64,000 bases of DNA. Origin: Psychrosphaera aestuarii (lineage in GTDB: Bacteria; Pseudomonadota; Gammaproteobacteria; Enterobacterales; Alteromonadaceae). Position numbers and translations under genes: made by a program. The notes below the pieces were generated by a model, which was given only the letters and a program-made list of their open reading frames with translations, had not been told where the DNA came from and searched no databases. This document shows positions 1-9,293 of the stretch, in pieces (position 1 is the first letter of the stretch; each line of letters begins with the position of its first letter). Where the stretch lies: contig NZ_CP072844.1 of the NCBI RefSeq assembly GCF_017948405.1, forward strand, positions 1,922,001-1,986,000, read 5' to 3'.

Positions 1-383
1 AATTAACATTACAGTTTAATTTTAGATACTCAACGGAAGTCACTGATCATCAATTAATTGAACAAGTAGAGCAACTGCTGTCAAAGCATAGCTTTGAATA
101 TCAGTTAGATTGGATTCACAATGGCCAACCATTTTTAACTGACGAAGGAACACTTTTAGATAGTGTCAATACCGCTATAACTGAAGTTGTCGGAAAGCCT
201 GCTGTGTTATCCACTTCAGGAGGCACATCAGATGGCCGTTTTATTGCACCCACCGGTGCGCAAGTGATTGAACTCGGGCCATGCAACGCCACCATCCATA
301 AAGTAAATGAATGCGTGAAGATCAGCGACTTAGAGTTACTTACCGATATGTATTACAACACCTTGGTTGGCTGTTTGTTGTGA
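1..383 (+). CDS. dapE: Succinyl-diaminopimelate desuccinylase, C-terminal part (5' end outside the window)
   Basis: Reading frame open from base 3 to a TGA at 381-383, about 126 residues. The translation has the M20-peptidase ending typical of DapE: a dimerisation-domain strand with FNFRYSTEV, then [12 protein letters not shown] and the closing block [12 protein letters not shown] followed by a final helix. The His in that last block is the usual C-terminal metal ligand. The enzyme hydrolyses N-succinyl-L,L-diaminopimelate in lysine and peptidoglycan-precursor synthesis. The start lies upstream of the window. The next gene follows within a few bases on the same strand and acts on peptidoglycan, which suits an operon. 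Confidence 0.93.
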   Translation, partial: LTLQFNFRYSTEVTDHQLIEQVEQLLSKHSFEYQLDWIHNGQPFLTDEGTLLDSVNTAITEVVGKPAVLSTSGGTSDGRFIAPTGAQVIELGPCNATIHKVNECVKISDLELLTDMYYNTLVGCLL

Positions 384-385
384 TT

Positions 386-1072
386 ATGCAGGCGCTTGGC
401 TTAGATGATAGCCACCTATTTGTTTTAAACAACAATTTGGACAACAAACAGCGTCTTCACAAAGCGATTGAGGCCGATTATCGAGCATTAATCGCTAGTG
501 CCAAAGAGGCCGGTTTTAATTTACAAGTCGCATCTGGGTATCGCGATTTTAACCGTCAGTCTATGATATGGAATAGTAAATTTAACGGTCATCGCCCTGT
601 CCAAGCTTTAAATGGAAACGTCATTGATATAGAAAGTAAGTTCGGCTTTGATAAACTTGCTGCAATACTTACATTCTCGGCATTACCAGGGCTTAGTCGA
701 CATCATTGGGGCAGTGATTTTGACTATTATGATGCGTCAACAATCGCACCAGAGTACCAGTTACAACTTGAATCACATGAGTATCAATCGGGTGGACCTT
801 TTTCAGGGTTATCTGATTGGCTTGATAAAAACGCAAAGAAATTTGGTTTTTTTAAACCTTATGCCTCATACCAAGGCGGCGTTGCATCAGAGCCTTGGCA
901 TTTATCTCACATTAAAATTGCTTCGCAGTACGAATCAACAATCAAAAGTCTGACAAAAGATGAGTTTTCCAAAATTTTAAATGATCATAAGGTTGAAGGC
1001 ACAGATATTATCTCTGAACACTTTGACACCATATTACAACAATTCGTATTTAACATAGTGGAGCAAAGTTAA
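386..1072 (+). CDS. M15-family (VanY-like) D-alanyl-D-alanine carboxypeptidase
   Basis: 228 residues from ATG 386. The frame is open further upstream to 311, but that part overlaps the conserved end of dapE, so I place the start at ATG 386 (GTG 380 is the alternative). The metal site of the M15 family is complete: SRHHWGSDFD near residues 104-113 gives the His and Asp ligands, and EPWH at 169-172 gives the catalytic Glu and third ligand. SGYR near residue 50 is also typical. The family removes the terminal D-Ala from peptidoglycan peptides. There is no clear signal peptide from this start, so a cytoplasmic recycling role or an unrecognised export route are both possible. The stop overlaps the next ATG (TAATG). 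Confidence 0.85.
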   Translation: MQALGLDDSHLFVLNNNLDNKQRLHKAIEADYRALIASAKEAGFNLQVASGYRDFNRQSMIWNSKFNGHRPVQALNGNVIDIESKFGFDKLAAILTFSALPGLSRHHWGSDFDYYDASTIAPEYQLQLESHEYQSGGPFSGLSDWLDKNAKKFGFFKPYASYQGGVASEPWHLSHIKIASQYESTIKSLTKDEFSKILNDHKVEGTDIISEHFDTILQQFVFNIVEQS

Positions 1073-1248
1073 TGAACTGGACAGCCTTCTTTATTATCAT
1101 CGTTGTACTTGGCGTCATTGTTAGTAATATTATGCTACTTAAATACTCCGCTAAAATGTCGATGAAAAATATTAATCAAGATCCAATTGATCAAGCAAAG
1201 GCTAAGCTCAAAGAACGCGAAGAACATAAGCCAAAAGATTCAGATTAG
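1072..1248 (+). CDS. DUF2897-like small membrane protein
   Basis: 58-residue protein. ATG 1072-1074 overlaps the stop of the carboxypeptidase gene in a TAATG arrangement, which indicates translational coupling. One hydrophobic segment spans about residues 5-24, followed by a short basic and acidic cytoplasmic tail rich in Lys and Glu. Length, topology and position after a dapE/M15 pair fit the DUF2897 family of gammaproteobacteria, whose function is unknown. The last 9 bases overlap the end of bioD on the opposite strand. I infer a single-pass inner-membrane protein; family assignment is from pattern memory only. Confidence 0.7.
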   Translation: MNWTAFFIIIVVLGVIVSNIMLLKYSAKMSMKNINQDPIDQAKAKLKEREEHKPKDSD

Positions 1249-1938
1249 CTTCGTTTGGTTTTTATCTACTTCGAACAAGCACTCTACGCCATAAACGTCA
1301 TTAAGTTTTTGGGTCAGGTATTCTGTATTTTTAAGGTGAACATCACCTTTCCCTTCTACAAAATTAGCAATCCAACCAACTAACTGGCATCCCGATGCTT
1401 TAATAGCTTGTGCCGTTAAAAGTGCGTGATTTAGGCACCCTAATCGAATTCCCACGACTAAAATTACAGGGAGTCGCTTGACCGCTACCCAATCAGACAA
1501 TAGCTGTTGATTATTTAACGGTAAATGCCACCCGCCTGCCCCTTCAATTAAGGTTAATTCAGCCAAAGATAATGCTTTAGGTAACACATCATCTAATTGT
1601 TGAAACGACAATGGTCGTTGTTCGATCTCGGCTGCAATGTGCGGTGCTATTGGCTGTTTAAACACAATAGGGTTAATATCATTTAACGAATATCGCTTAT
1701 TGCTCGCCTGCCATAATCTATAGGCATCTTCATTTAACTCAGTTCCATCTTCATCTAACAAATGACTCTCAACGCCTGCAGATATTGGTTTAAATGGATT
1801 TACATCAATACCAAGCGAATTCATGTGTCTAAGTAGTAAAGAGGTGCAATACGTTTTACCTATTTCTGTATCGGTACCCGTTATAAAAATTGCCGAATAT
1901 TCTGTTAAATTTTGAACTTTTTTATCTAATTGACTCAT
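1240..1938 (-). CDS. bioD: ATP-dependent dethiobiotin synthetase
   Basis: 232 residues. The N-terminus has the BioD P-loop TGTDTEIGKT around residues 20-29, then a conserved PFKPISAGVE segment and the later EGAGGWHLPL signature. It catalyses carboxylation and ring closure of 7,8-diaminopelargonate to dethiobiotin with CO2 and ATP, the step before BioB. It is the last gene of the minus-strand run bioB-bioF-bioC-bioD, 23 bases after bioC. Its 3' end overlaps the convergent DUF2897 gene by 9 bases, so there is no room for a separate terminator there. Confidence 0.95.
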   Translation of the reverse strand: MSQLDKKVQNLTEYSAIFITGTDTEIGKTYCTSLLLRHMNSLGIDVNPFKPISAGVESHLLDEDGTELNEDAYRLWQASNKRYSLNDINPIVFKQPIAPHIAAEIEQRPLSFQQLDDVLPKALSLAELTLIEGAGGWHLPLNNQQLLSDWVAVKRLPVILVVGIRLGCLNHALLTAQAIKASGCQLVGWIANFVEGKGDVHLKNTEYLTQKLNDVYGVECLFEVDKNQTKLI

Positions 1939-1961
1939 CTAACCCTCTCGCAATAAGTTAA

Positions 1962-2789
1962 TCACTTATTTATAACAATCGTCTTTACGCGATATGTGGC
2001 TGGCACCAAGTTTGTACCTTTATTCGCAAATAGGTCTCTGTAATGATGTTCCATTAACTGCCATTTTCTTTTACCAATTAACCCTTTTTGGCCACGATTG
2101 CTTACTATATTCGCACCCAAAGACTTTAATTCCTTTGCCAAAGACATAGCATCGGTGTACCAATAAACTAATTCGTATTGGCAAGATTGAATATCTGCAG
2201 CAGATAAACGTAACAACGATTGCTCAATATCATTCGACTTCTGGTATTGATGAATATGCCTATCACTGTCAACATGTGCCCATGCGGCTTCAAGTTCATA
2301 AAGACTGCCCGGCAATAAAGTGCTAATGACGGCGGTACCGCCAGGCTTCAATACTCTATCAACTTCAGTAATTACCGTATCAAAATCACACCATTGCACC
2401 ATCAAATTTGAGAATACCCAATCAATACTGTTTGTTTGAATTGGTAGAGAATGGCTATCGCCACAAACCTTATTATTTAACGCGGGGTTAGTATTTAACA
2501 TAGGTTTACTCAAATCAAAGCTAATTAACTCACCTGGTAAACTATTTAATTGGGGTTGAAATAATCCAGGTCCGCAGCCAAGATCTAGTCCCCATTTTAT
2601 CGCATCTCTCGCACATCTAGATTTGATATCTGCCCGCAAGTTTTCTTGCAATGCATTAATTAGTAGCTGGCCCGTTTCAAGTTGTAGTTGCGCTTTGTTT
2701 CTGTAGGTTAATGCTGAATTACCAAAGTGATATGCAACTTTTTGTGTTGGTATTGTAGAAAATTCGCGTTCTATATGTGTACTAATCAC
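1962..2789 (-). CDS. bioC: Malonyl-ACP O-methyltransferase
   Basis: 275 residues, class I SAM-dependent methyltransferase. The glycine-rich SAM loop reads DLGCGPGLF near residues 68-76, followed by the acidic strand end FDLSKPML and the post-motif block SNLMVQWCD that is typical of BioC. It methylates the free carboxyl of malonyl-ACP so that fatty-acid enzymes can build the pimeloyl chain. Its start overlaps the end of bioF by 8 bases, supporting translational coupling. No bioH-type esterase lies in this operon, so pimeloyl-ACP methyl ester cleavage must be encoded elsewhere. Confidence 0.93.
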   Translation of the reverse strand: MISTHIEREFSTIPTQKVAYHFGNSALTYRNKAQLQLETGQLLINALQENLRADIKSRCARDAIKWGLDLGCGPGLFQPQLNSLPGELISFDLSKPMLNTNPALNNKVCGDSHSLPIQTNSIDWVFSNLMVQWCDFDTVITEVDRVLKPGGTAVISTLLPGSLYELEAAWAHVDSDRHIHQYQKSNDIEQSLLRLSAADIQSCQYELVYWYTDAMSLAKELKSLGANIVSNRGQKGLIGKRKWQLMEHHYRDLFANKGTNLVPATYRVKTIVINK

Positions 2790-4026
2790 TATGACTCACC
2801 TCAACCGCGCTCGTTGTTGTCGAACTTAACGCCTTTACCAAAGACTCAACTAAGTCATTAATACAATTAGGTTTATGGTCGGACGTTATGGTTACGCGTA
2901 ACCTAGATTGACCTTTAGGGACCGTTGGTGTTCGTATCGCAGTTAGCCAAATACCGTCCTGCTTAAGTTGTTCAGTCATTTTCAGTGCATGCTTTTCATC
3001 ACCTACCATGATGGGTTGAATTGCAGTGTCAGAATCGAGCACTGGCAAGCCATTTTTTATCGCTAGACTTCTGAATAGCTGAATGTTTTGTTGTAGTTTT
3101 TGTTGCCGGTCTGCATCATTTAATTTATGGAGATTAAACTGTACTGCGGCACATTGCAGAGGGGACAAATGCGTAGAATAAATATAGTCCTTACAAAAGT
3201 TCTCTAGATATTGGCAGATATTATCTTTAGCAATAACAGCGGCCCCTTGAGCCCCCAAACTTTTACCAAAAGTGACAACGTAAATATCAACATCAGACAA
3301 AGTGATACCGGCTGTATGTAATGAATGTCTACTAATACCAAAGCCATGTGCATCATCGACCATTAGCAGCGTATTAGTTTGACGAGCAATTTTTGAGATT
3401 TCAATAAGTGGCGCCCTATCACCATCCATACTAAATACGCCTTCCGTTGCTAATAGGCGCTTTTGTAGTGGACCACTTTTTGAATTTAGTAATTTTGCTA
3501 AATGTTCAACATTATTATGACTAAAACGTTTTTGCGTTAAATGGCCGGCTGCTTGAAGCTTAGTGCCTGCATCAATCAACGAGGCATGATTTAACTTGTC
3601 TTGAAACAATTGATTAGAGCTATCTTTATCTTTAAATAGCGCATTAATAACACCATTATTTGCTGCATATCCAGAGCTAAATAAAACCGCACTATAGTCA
3701 TCCGGTGCGTCAACATAGTTCAGTAAGTCGTCAATTAACGCTTTATGTTGATAAGAAAAACCAGTTACAAGTGGACTTGCCATTGAACCACTACTGCAAT
3801 TTTTGCCTGTTATCCCAAGTCTCGTGTCTTGCCACTTATTAAATTCAGTTAAGCAAAACGATGAAGCTAAACCTAGATAATCATTGCTTGAGTAATTGCG
3901 GTAATGATTTCCGTTGTAAACTAACTCTGTCGACGATACGTATTCAAACGCACGACGAGAACGCAACAAACTATTTTCATCGCGCATCTTTAACTCTTCA
4001 GCTATAAAATTACTAAACGCAGTCAT
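2782..4026 (-). CDS. bioF: 8-amino-7-oxononanoate synthase
   Basis: 414 residues, PLP-dependent alpha-oxoamine synthase. Visible motifs are NYSSNDYLGLA near residue 44, DKLNHASLIDAG (the HASLIDG-type block), VDDAHGFG, and the PLP lysine in VTFGKSLGAQGA at about Lys255. It condenses pimeloyl-ACP with L-alanine to give 8-amino-7-oxononanoate. It is a little longer than the approximately 385-residue E. coli enzyme. It starts 3 bases after the bioB stop and overlaps bioC, consistent with one transcript. Confidence 0.95.
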   Translation of the reverse strand: MTAFSNFIAEELKMRDENSLLRSRRAFEYVSSTELVYNGNHYRNYSSNDYLGLASSFCLTEFNKWQDTRLGITGKNCSSGSMASPLVTGFSYQHKALIDDLLNYVDAPDDYSAVLFSSGYAANNGVINALFKDKDSSNQLFQDKLNHASLIDAGTKLQAAGHLTQKRFSHNNVEHLAKLLNSKSGPLQKRLLATEGVFSMDGDRAPLIEISKIARQTNTLLMVDDAHGFGISRHSLHTAGITLSDVDIYVVTFGKSLGAQGAAVIAKDNICQYLENFCKDYIYSTHLSPLQCAAVQFNLHKLNDADRQQKLQQNIQLFRSLAIKNGLPVLDSDTAIQPIMVGDEKHALKMTEQLKQDGIWLTAIRTPTVPKGQSRLRVTITSDHKPNCINDLVESLVKALSSTTTSAVEVSHSD

Positions 4027-4029
4027 GGG

Positions 4030-5076
4030 TTATTGCGCTTCAAAAAACAGCTCTTGTTCTGGTGCATTTTGTTCTTTTAGTTGCTCAAGTAATGCTGCTT
4101 CTTTTGTGTCATCAGAGTAGTCTTTAGTCTGTTCAGAGTTCACACCTAACTTGGCAAACAGTTTTTTATCAAAGTGTTCATCTGGATTTGAAGTAGTTAG
4201 TAGCTTACATCCATAAAAGATTGAGTTAGCACCCGCCATAAAACACATAGCCTGCATCTGCTCATTCATGCCTTCGCGTCCAGCCGATAGACGTACAAAT
4301 GACTTCGGCATCAATATTCGCGCAACCGCGATAGTTCTTATAAATTCAAACGAATCCAAGTCGTCTACATTATCAAGCGGAGTCCCTTTAACTTTAACTA
4401 ACATATTAATAGGCACACTTTCAGGATGATGCGGTAAGTTTGCTAAGGCAATTAACAGGCCGTGTCTGTCTTTCGCACTTTCACCTAACCCTACTATACC
4501 GCCAGAACAAACATTCATGCCCGCTGAACGCACGTTATCTAACGTACTAAGTCTGTCCTCATAAGTTCGTGTAGTAATAATGTCTCCGTAGTATTCTGGA
4601 GACGTATCTAAGTTATGGTTGTAGTAATCTAAGCCTGCTTCTTTTAATGCTAATGCCTGCTCTTTGCTTAACATTCCCAACGTCATACAGGTTTCTAAAC
4701 CAAGCTCTTTTACACCCTTGATCATTTCTATAACATAAGGCATGTCTCTATCTTTAGGATTACGCCATGCTGCGCCCATACAGAAACGCGTAGAGCCAAT
4801 TTCTTTTGCTTCCTTGGCGCGTTGAAGTACTTTTTCGACTTCCATCAAGCGTTCTTTTTCAAGGCCTGTAGAGTATCTAGCGCTTTGCGGACAGTACTTA
4901 CAATCTTCGGGACAAGCACCTGTTTTTATCGATAACAAGGTACTTACTTGCACGTAATTGGGATCGAAGTGCTCGCGATGGACCAGTTGAGCTTTAAACA
5001 TTAGGTCATTAAATGGCATATCAAAAAGTGCTTTTACTTCTTGATGGGTCCAATCGTGTCGAATTTGCGTAGTCAT
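4030..5076 (-). CDS. bioB: Biotin synthase (radical SAM)
   Basis: 348 residues. The radical-SAM cluster motif CxxxCxxC is at Cys55, Cys59 and Cys62 (CPEDCKYC). [11 protein letters not shown] and [11 protein letters not shown] are BioB signatures, and the conserved RLSAGRE block near residue 260 holds the Arg bridging the auxiliary 2Fe-2S cluster. It inserts sulfur into dethiobiotin. It is the first gene of the minus-strand biotin operon and is divergent from bioA across 119 bases that hold a clear promoter and a BirA-like dyad. Confidence 0.97.
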   Translation of the reverse strand: MTTQIRHDWTHQEVKALFDMPFNDLMFKAQLVHREHFDPNYVQVSTLLSIKTGACPEDCKYCPQSARYSTGLEKERLMEVEKVLQRAKEAKEIGSTRFCMGAAWRNPKDRDMPYVIEMIKGVKELGLETCMTLGMLSKEQALALKEAGLDYYNHNLDTSPEYYGDIITTRTYEDRLSTLDNVRSAGMNVCSGGIVGLGESAKDRHGLLIALANLPHHPESVPINMLVKVKGTPLDNVDDLDSFEFIRTIAVARILMPKSFVRLSAGREGMNEQMQAMCFMAGANSIFYGCKLLTTSNPDEHFDKKLFAKLGVNSEQTKDYSDDTKEAALLEQLKEQNAPEQELFFEAQ

Positions 5077-5130
5077 AATGCGCCTTTACTAGAATAAGTA
5101 ATATTTTTTATTGTTTTTAATATGCTCGAT

Positions 5131-5158
5131 AGTCTATCCTGCGCCAACACCTTGTCAA
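5131..5158 (-). promoter_or_regulatory. Predicted sigma-70 promoter of the bioB operon
   Basis: On the minus strand the -35 is TTGACA (complement of 5153-5158), a perfect consensus match. The -10 is TAGACT (complement of 5131-5136), separated by 16 bases. Transcription would start near 5124, giving a leader of about 48 bases before the bioB ATG at 5076. Confidence 0.6.
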
Positions 5159-5184
5159 TTTAGCCTTTCACCAAAAGTTTACTA
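5152..5184. promoter_or_regulatory. BirA-like biotin operator between bioB and bioA
   Basis: An interrupted dyad with left arm TTGTCAATT (5152-5160) and right arm AGTTTACTA (5176-5184), separated by 15 bases. The known BirA operator is TTGTAAACC-N14-16-GGTTTACAA. The arms match 6/9 and 7/9. The left arm covers the bioB -35 hexamer and the right arm lies 11 bases before the bioA ATG, so one bound dimer could repress both directions. Degenerate, hence moderate confidence. Confidence 0.45.
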
Positions 5185-5195
5185 ATGAACGTTTT

Positions 5196-6494
5196 ATGAA
5201 CAAAAAGACAACAACTCATACCACTATAGATATTAATTTCGATAAAGAACACATTTGGCATCCATATACATCGATGACAAACCCGTTGCCCTGCTATCCA
5301 GTAAAATCAGCAGAAGGTGTGTATATTGAATTAGAGGATGGCACAAAGCTTATTGACGGTATGTCCTCATGGTGGTCTGTAATTCATGGTTATAATAATG
5401 AGCACATAAATGAAGCGATATCGAGTCAACTAAAAAAAATGAGCCACGTTATGTTCGGTGGGTTGACGCATGAACCTGCTGTGAATTTAGCAAAGCATTT
5501 GGTTGAGCTTACACCGGATGGTCTAAATAAAGTTTTTTTAGCGGATAGTGGCTCGGTATCTATTGAAGTGGCATTAAAAATGGCTATTCAATATCAGTTG
5601 GGTAAAGGTCATATCGGTAGAAATCGATTTATTGCTTTAAAACATGGCTATCATGGCGATACTTTTGGCGCTATGGCGGTCTGCGATCCTCTTAATTCAA
5701 TGCACAGCTTATATTCTGGCATGATGCCGCAAAACTACTTTATTGACTCTCCTACAAGTAAGCCTACAGACTCATTTCAGCATAATGAACTTGCTGAATT
5801 GGCTGACGTCTTAGAGTGTCGTAGCGACACCGTTGCTGCACTAATTATAGAGCCCATCGTTCAAGGTGCAGGCGGAATGCGATTTTACCACCCTGACTAT
5901 TTAAGCGGCGCAAAAAAGCTATGTGAGAAGTACGGCGTATTACTTATCGCAGATGAAATTGCGACTGGCTTTGGAAGAACGGGAAAAATGTTTGCATGTG
6001 AGCATGCTAACATTACGCCAGATATATTATGTGTCGGCAAAGCGATCACAGGTGGGTATATGACATTGGCCGCCGCAATTTGTACTGATGAAGTTGCCAT
6101 CACACTCAGTAATAGTCGTGCTGGAGTGCTAATGCATGGCCCTACTTTTATGGGTAATCCATTAGCTTGTGCAGCGGCAAATGCCAGTATGGAATTATTG
6201 AAAGCTGGAACATGGGAAAACCAAGTAAAAAACATAAATAGAATATTAAATCAGGAACTTAACTCCGCAAATCAACTGGAACGCGTTACTGAGGCTCGTG
6301 TTTTTGGAGCCATTGGAGTGATTGAAATGAAGGAAGCGGTTGATGTCGCCAGCATACAAAAACAATTTGTAGATAAAGGCATTTGGGTAAGACCGTTTGG
6401 CAAACTAATTTATGTAATGCCGCCGTATATCATATCTGAAATAGAGCTAACCGAATTATTACAAAAGATGCTGTTGGTAGTGAAATCGCTGTGA
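5196..6494 (+). CDS. bioA: Adenosylmethionine-8-amino-7-oxononanoate aminotransferase
   Basis: 432 residues, class III PLP aminotransferase. It has DGMSSWWSVIHGYN near residue 54, the BioA-specific SGSVSIEVALKMA, IADEIATGFGRTGK, the PLP lysine at about Lys282 (VGKAITGG), and HGPTFMGNPLAC. It transfers an amino group from SAM to 8-amino-7-oxononanoate, giving 7,8-diaminopelargonate. It is transcribed divergently from bioBFCD from the shared control region. The last 36 bases overlap the convergent kinase gene. The start is the only ATG with room for the control region. Confidence 0.96.
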   Translation: MNKKTTTHTTIDINFDKEHIWHPYTSMTNPLPCYPVKSAEGVYIELEDGTKLIDGMSSWWSVIHGYNNEHINEAISSQLKKMSHVMFGGLTHEPAVNLAKHLVELTPDGLNKVFLADSGSVSIEVALKMAIQYQLGKGHIGRNRFIALKHGYHGDTFGAMAVCDPLNSMHSLYSGMMPQNYFIDSPTSKPTDSFQHNELAELADVLECRSDTVAALIIEPIVQGAGGMRFYHPDYLSGAKKLCEKYGVLLIADEIATGFGRTGKMFACEHANITPDILCVGKAITGGYMTLAAAICTDEVAITLSNSRAGVLMHGPTFMGNPLACAAANASMELLKAGTWENQVKNINRILNQELNSANQLERVTEARVFGAIGVIEMKEAVDVASIQKQFVDKGIWVRPFGKLIYVMPPYIISEIELTELLQKMLLVVKSL

Positions 6495-6908
6495 CTTCTT
6501 CGCCATTGATTGAATGACACCTAACTCTACATTATGATTATTCCGATTAGCATATAATGTTTGATGTTGCGGGCTTTTAAAAAAGCCAATCGATACAACT
6601 TCTATTTCGTAGTTATATTTTTTAGCTAATGTTACGTAGTTGTCGATTTGCCATGCTTCAATGTTGGTATTATCACAAATTACCAGTGGTACCTTTTTTT
6701 GTAACGACTTACCAAACGCAGCTTGGTTTTGTTGGTGAAACTGCTCTAATTGGCGAGGGTTAAACATATATGAACCTTCGCTGTAAAAATAATGATCGGT
6801 ACTATGAATTGCGTAGTCATTTGGTGATAAATCAGCCGTCAACAATGTCACGTAATTAGACTTCCCGGCCCCTGGTAACCCCCTAATAATAAATACTTTA
6901 TTAGACAC
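6459..6908 (-). CDS. Small P-loop ATP-binding protein (AAA_33 / polynucleotide-kinase-like)
   Basis: 149 residues. The N-terminal Walker A reads RGLPGAGKSNY near residues 9-19. A DHYF motif at about residue 38 and CDNTN at about 79 follow the pattern of small AAA_33/N4BP2-type kinases. Its role is unknown; such proteins phosphorylate nucleic-acid ends or small molecules, but nothing here fixes the substrate. The start overlaps the upstream membrane-protein gene by 8 bases, and the end overlaps bioA by 36 bases on the other strand. Confidence 0.65.
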   Translation of the reverse strand: MSNKVFIIRGLPGAGKSNYVTLLTADLSPNDYAIHSTDHYFYSEGSYMFNPRQLEQFHQQNQAAFGKSLQKKVPLVICDNTNIEAWQIDNYVTLAKKYNYEIEVVSIGFFKSPQHQTLYANRNNHNVELGVIQSMAKKSQRFHYQQHLL

Positions 6909-7251
6909 TAATCACTCCAATAAACGCCAATAGAACGACCATTAGAAACATTAGGTTATACTTTTGATAATCGGTTTTACGTTTGTTGCGAATTTGATTA
7001 CCGATTAAAGAGACGGCACTAAATGTCACACTAATATATAGACTCAAATATAAATAGTCTTTTAACGTTCCCAACCAATACTCTCGAATTGGGATTTTAT
7101 GGAATTCTAAAATTATATTATTGAGTTCTGGTCGTGCGTAATGAAACAACGCTAATGCGATGACAAAGACTAACCAAGACAAAACATTTAGCGCATTTAT
7201 TATTTGACTAAAAAGATCTGGTCCTTTTCGCCTCTCGATCCCATTCCACAT
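6901..7251 (-). CDS. Uncharacterised small membrane protein with WNGIERR start
   Basis: 116 residues from ATG 7251. The frame is open to 7296, but ATG 7251 is preceded by GGAG about 10 bases upstream, and MWNGIERRK is a recurrent N-terminus of small gammaproteobacterial membrane proteins. Three hydrophobic segments are visible (about residues 22-42, 64-82 and 97-115). It overlaps the following kinase gene by 8 bases, so the two are probably co-translated. I do not recognise a function. Confidence 0.6.
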   Translation of the reverse strand: MWNGIERRKGPDLFSQIINALNVLSWLVFVIALALFHYARPELNNIILEFHKIPIREYWLGTLKDYLYLSLYISVTFSAVSLIGNQIRNKRKTDYQKYNLMFLMVVLLAFIGVISV

Positions 7252-7408
7252 TTCGTACTGCTCCAAATTGACGAAATAACAACCATTATAAAACAATTAA
7301 CTAATTAACTGTAAACCATACTCTAATATCACTTGTATCTGAATGACAACTAAGTAAGATTACACCCTATTTATTTTTAACCCGATTTAAAGAAAAGACC
7401 GAATAAAC

Positions 7409-8806
7409 ATGGCACATAACTCAGTAAAATCTTTATTAGCTGGCGAACTAAGCGCTGGTGAAATCGTAACAGTAAAAGGCTGGATACGCACGAAACGTGA
7501 CTCTAAAGCTGGCATTTCATTTTTAGCCGTTCACGACGGTTCTTGTTTTGATCCGATTCAAGCTGTAGTGCCAAGTGATTTAGCGAATTACGATGATATC
7601 ACTAAATTAACAACTAGTTGCTCTGTTTCTGTAACGGGCAAGTTGGTTCAGTCTGAAGGTCAAGGCCAAGCTGTTGAAATTCAAGCAGACTCAGTAGAGA
7701 TAATTGGCTGGGTAGAAAATCCAGATACATACCCAATGGCTGCTAAACGTCATTCAATTGAATATCTCAGAGAGCATGCTCACCTTCGCCCTCGTACTAA
7801 CATTATTGGTGCGGTAGCACGTGTTCGTAACTGTTTATCACAGGCTATTCATCGCTTTTTCCACGAACAAGGTTATTACTGGGTTAGCACTCCTATTATA
7901 ACGGCATCAGACTGCGAAGGCGCAGGAGAAATGTTCCGCGTTTCGACGCTAGACATGGTTAATACGCCGATGACTGACGATGGGAAAGTTGACTATAGCC
8001 AAGACTTTTTTGGTAAAGAAGCATACTTAACTGTATCTGGCCAGCTAAATGGTGAAACCTATGCTTGCGCATTAAGCAAAATATATACATTTGGTCCTAC
8101 CTTCCGTGCTGAAAATTCAAATACTAGCCGCCATTTGGCTGAATTTTGGATGATTGAACCAGAAGTCGCGTTTGCCGATTTAAATGACATCGCACAATTA
8201 TCAGAAGATCTACTAAAATACGTGTTTAAAGCGGTTTTAAATGAACTACCAGACGACATGAAGTTTTTCGAGCAGCGAGTTGAAAAAACAGCCATATCTC
8301 GACTTCAGCAAGTGGTTGATTCTAGCTTTGTTCGCATGGATTATACAGACGCAATCGATATTCTACTTAACTCTGGCAAGAAGTTTGAGTTCCCAGTTAA
8401 ATGGGGCATCGACCTATCTTCAGAGCATGAGCGTTATTTAGCTGAAGAGCATGTAGGTGCGCCAATTATCATGCAAAACTATCCGCGTGATATTAAAGCG
8501 TTTTATATGCGTCAAAATGACGACGGTAAAACGGTAGCGGCAATGGATGTTTTGGCACCAGGCATTGGTGAAATCATTGGTGGTTCTCAACGTGAAGAGC
8601 GTTTAGACATATTTGATGCTCGATTAGAAGAAATGGGCTTAAGCAAAGAAGACTACAGCTGGTATCGTGATTTACGCCGTTACGGCACAGTGCCTCACGC
8701 TGGCTTTGGTCTTGGGTTCGAACGTTTAGTTGCATATGTAACTGGTATGCAAAACGTTCGTGACGTTATTGCTTTCCCACGTGCACCAGGCACCGCAAAT
8801 TACTAA
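7409..8806 (+). CDS. asnS: Asparaginyl-tRNA synthetase
   Basis: 465 residues, class IIb synthetase. An N-terminal OB-fold anticodon-binding domain (about 1-110) contains [12 protein letters not shown]. The catalytic core has motif 2 in [21 protein letters not shown]-type sequence and motif 3 in [10 protein letters not shown]. Length and motifs match bacterial AsnRS rather than AspRS. It charges tRNA-Asn in the cytoplasm. A stem-loop follows the stop. Confidence 0.97.
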   Translation: MAHNSVKSLLAGELSAGEIVTVKGWIRTKRDSKAGISFLAVHDGSCFDPIQAVVPSDLANYDDITKLTTSCSVSVTGKLVQSEGQGQAVEIQADSVEIIGWVENPDTYPMAAKRHSIEYLREHAHLRPRTNIIGAVARVRNCLSQAIHRFFHEQGYYWVSTPIITASDCEGAGEMFRVSTLDMVNTPMTDDGKVDYSQDFFGKEAYLTVSGQLNGETYACALSKIYTFGPTFRAENSNTSRHLAEFWMIEPEVAFADLNDIAQLSEDLLKYVFKAVLNELPDDMKFFEQRVEKTAISRLQQVVDSSFVRMDYTDAIDILLNSGKKFEFPVKWGIDLSSEHERYLAEEHVGAPIIMQNYPRDIKAFYMRQNDDGKTVAAMDVLAPGIGEIIGGSQREERLDIFDARLEEMGLSKEDYSWYRDLRRYGTVPHAGFGLGFERLVAYVTGMQNVRDVIAFPRAPGTANY

Positions 8807-8811
8807 TCCAT

Positions 8812-8833
8812 ATTCGCATCTTTTGATGCGAAT
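8812..8833 (+). terminator. Stem-loop after asnS
   Basis: Perfect 9-bp stem ATTCGCATC / GATGCGAAT with a TTTT loop, 6 bases after the asnS stop. The following tract is only TTTAAG, so it may be a weak terminator or attenuator between asnS and the DUF3010 gene. Confidence 0.5.
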
Positions 8834-8855
8834 TTAAGATTTATAAAGGGTAAAA

Positions 8856-9284
8856 ATGAACTTATTAGGCGTAGAACTTAATAATAAAGAAGCTGTTTTT
8901 GTATTAATGAACAGTGAAGGCGGCATGTTTAACGTAAAAGAAACTCGTACAAGAGGTATTGAACTGCGTGATGCCGAAAATGCAGACGGCATTCGTGCGT
9001 TTTATTCTATTTTTAAAAAGATGGTAGAAGATTACAAAGTCGACACTATTGCAATCAAACAACGTCCTATGCGTGGTAAATTTTCTGGCAGTGCGAATAG
9101 CTTCAAAATGGAAGCTGCTATCCAGTTAATTGATGACGTAAAAGTTGCAATGGTTAACAACAAAGATATAAAAGAAACGTTAAAACGTAATCCTCTTGAA
9201 TATACGATGAAAGACTTAGAGCTTCGTCAATTTCAAGAAAGCGCTTTTCACACCGCATATACTTTCGCACTGGCGAACGATTAA
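8856..9284 (+). CDS. DUF3010 family protein
   Basis: 142 residues, no signal peptide or membrane segment. The start MNLLGVELNNKEAVFVLM with a later TIAIKQRPMRGKFSGSANSFKMEA-type block matches the small DUF3010 proteins of gammaproteobacteria. The alternating beta pattern at the N-terminus looks like an RNase H-like fold, but no catalytic role is established. An SD-like AAAGGG precedes the ATG. It sits between asnS and a receiver-domain gene 9 bases downstream. Confidence 0.7.
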   Translation: MNLLGVELNNKEAVFVLMNSEGGMFNVKETRTRGIELRDAENADGIRAFYSIFKKMVEDYKVDTIAIKQRPMRGKFSGSANSFKMEAAIQLIDDVKVAMVNNKDIKETLKRNPLEYTMKDLELRQFQESAFHTAYTFALAND

Positions 9285-9293
9285 TAGAAACCT

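Noticed and set aside
311-385. Longer start for the M15 carboxypeptidase
   Set aside because: It would overlap the conserved end of dapE by over 70 bases and its residues do not look like a signal peptide.
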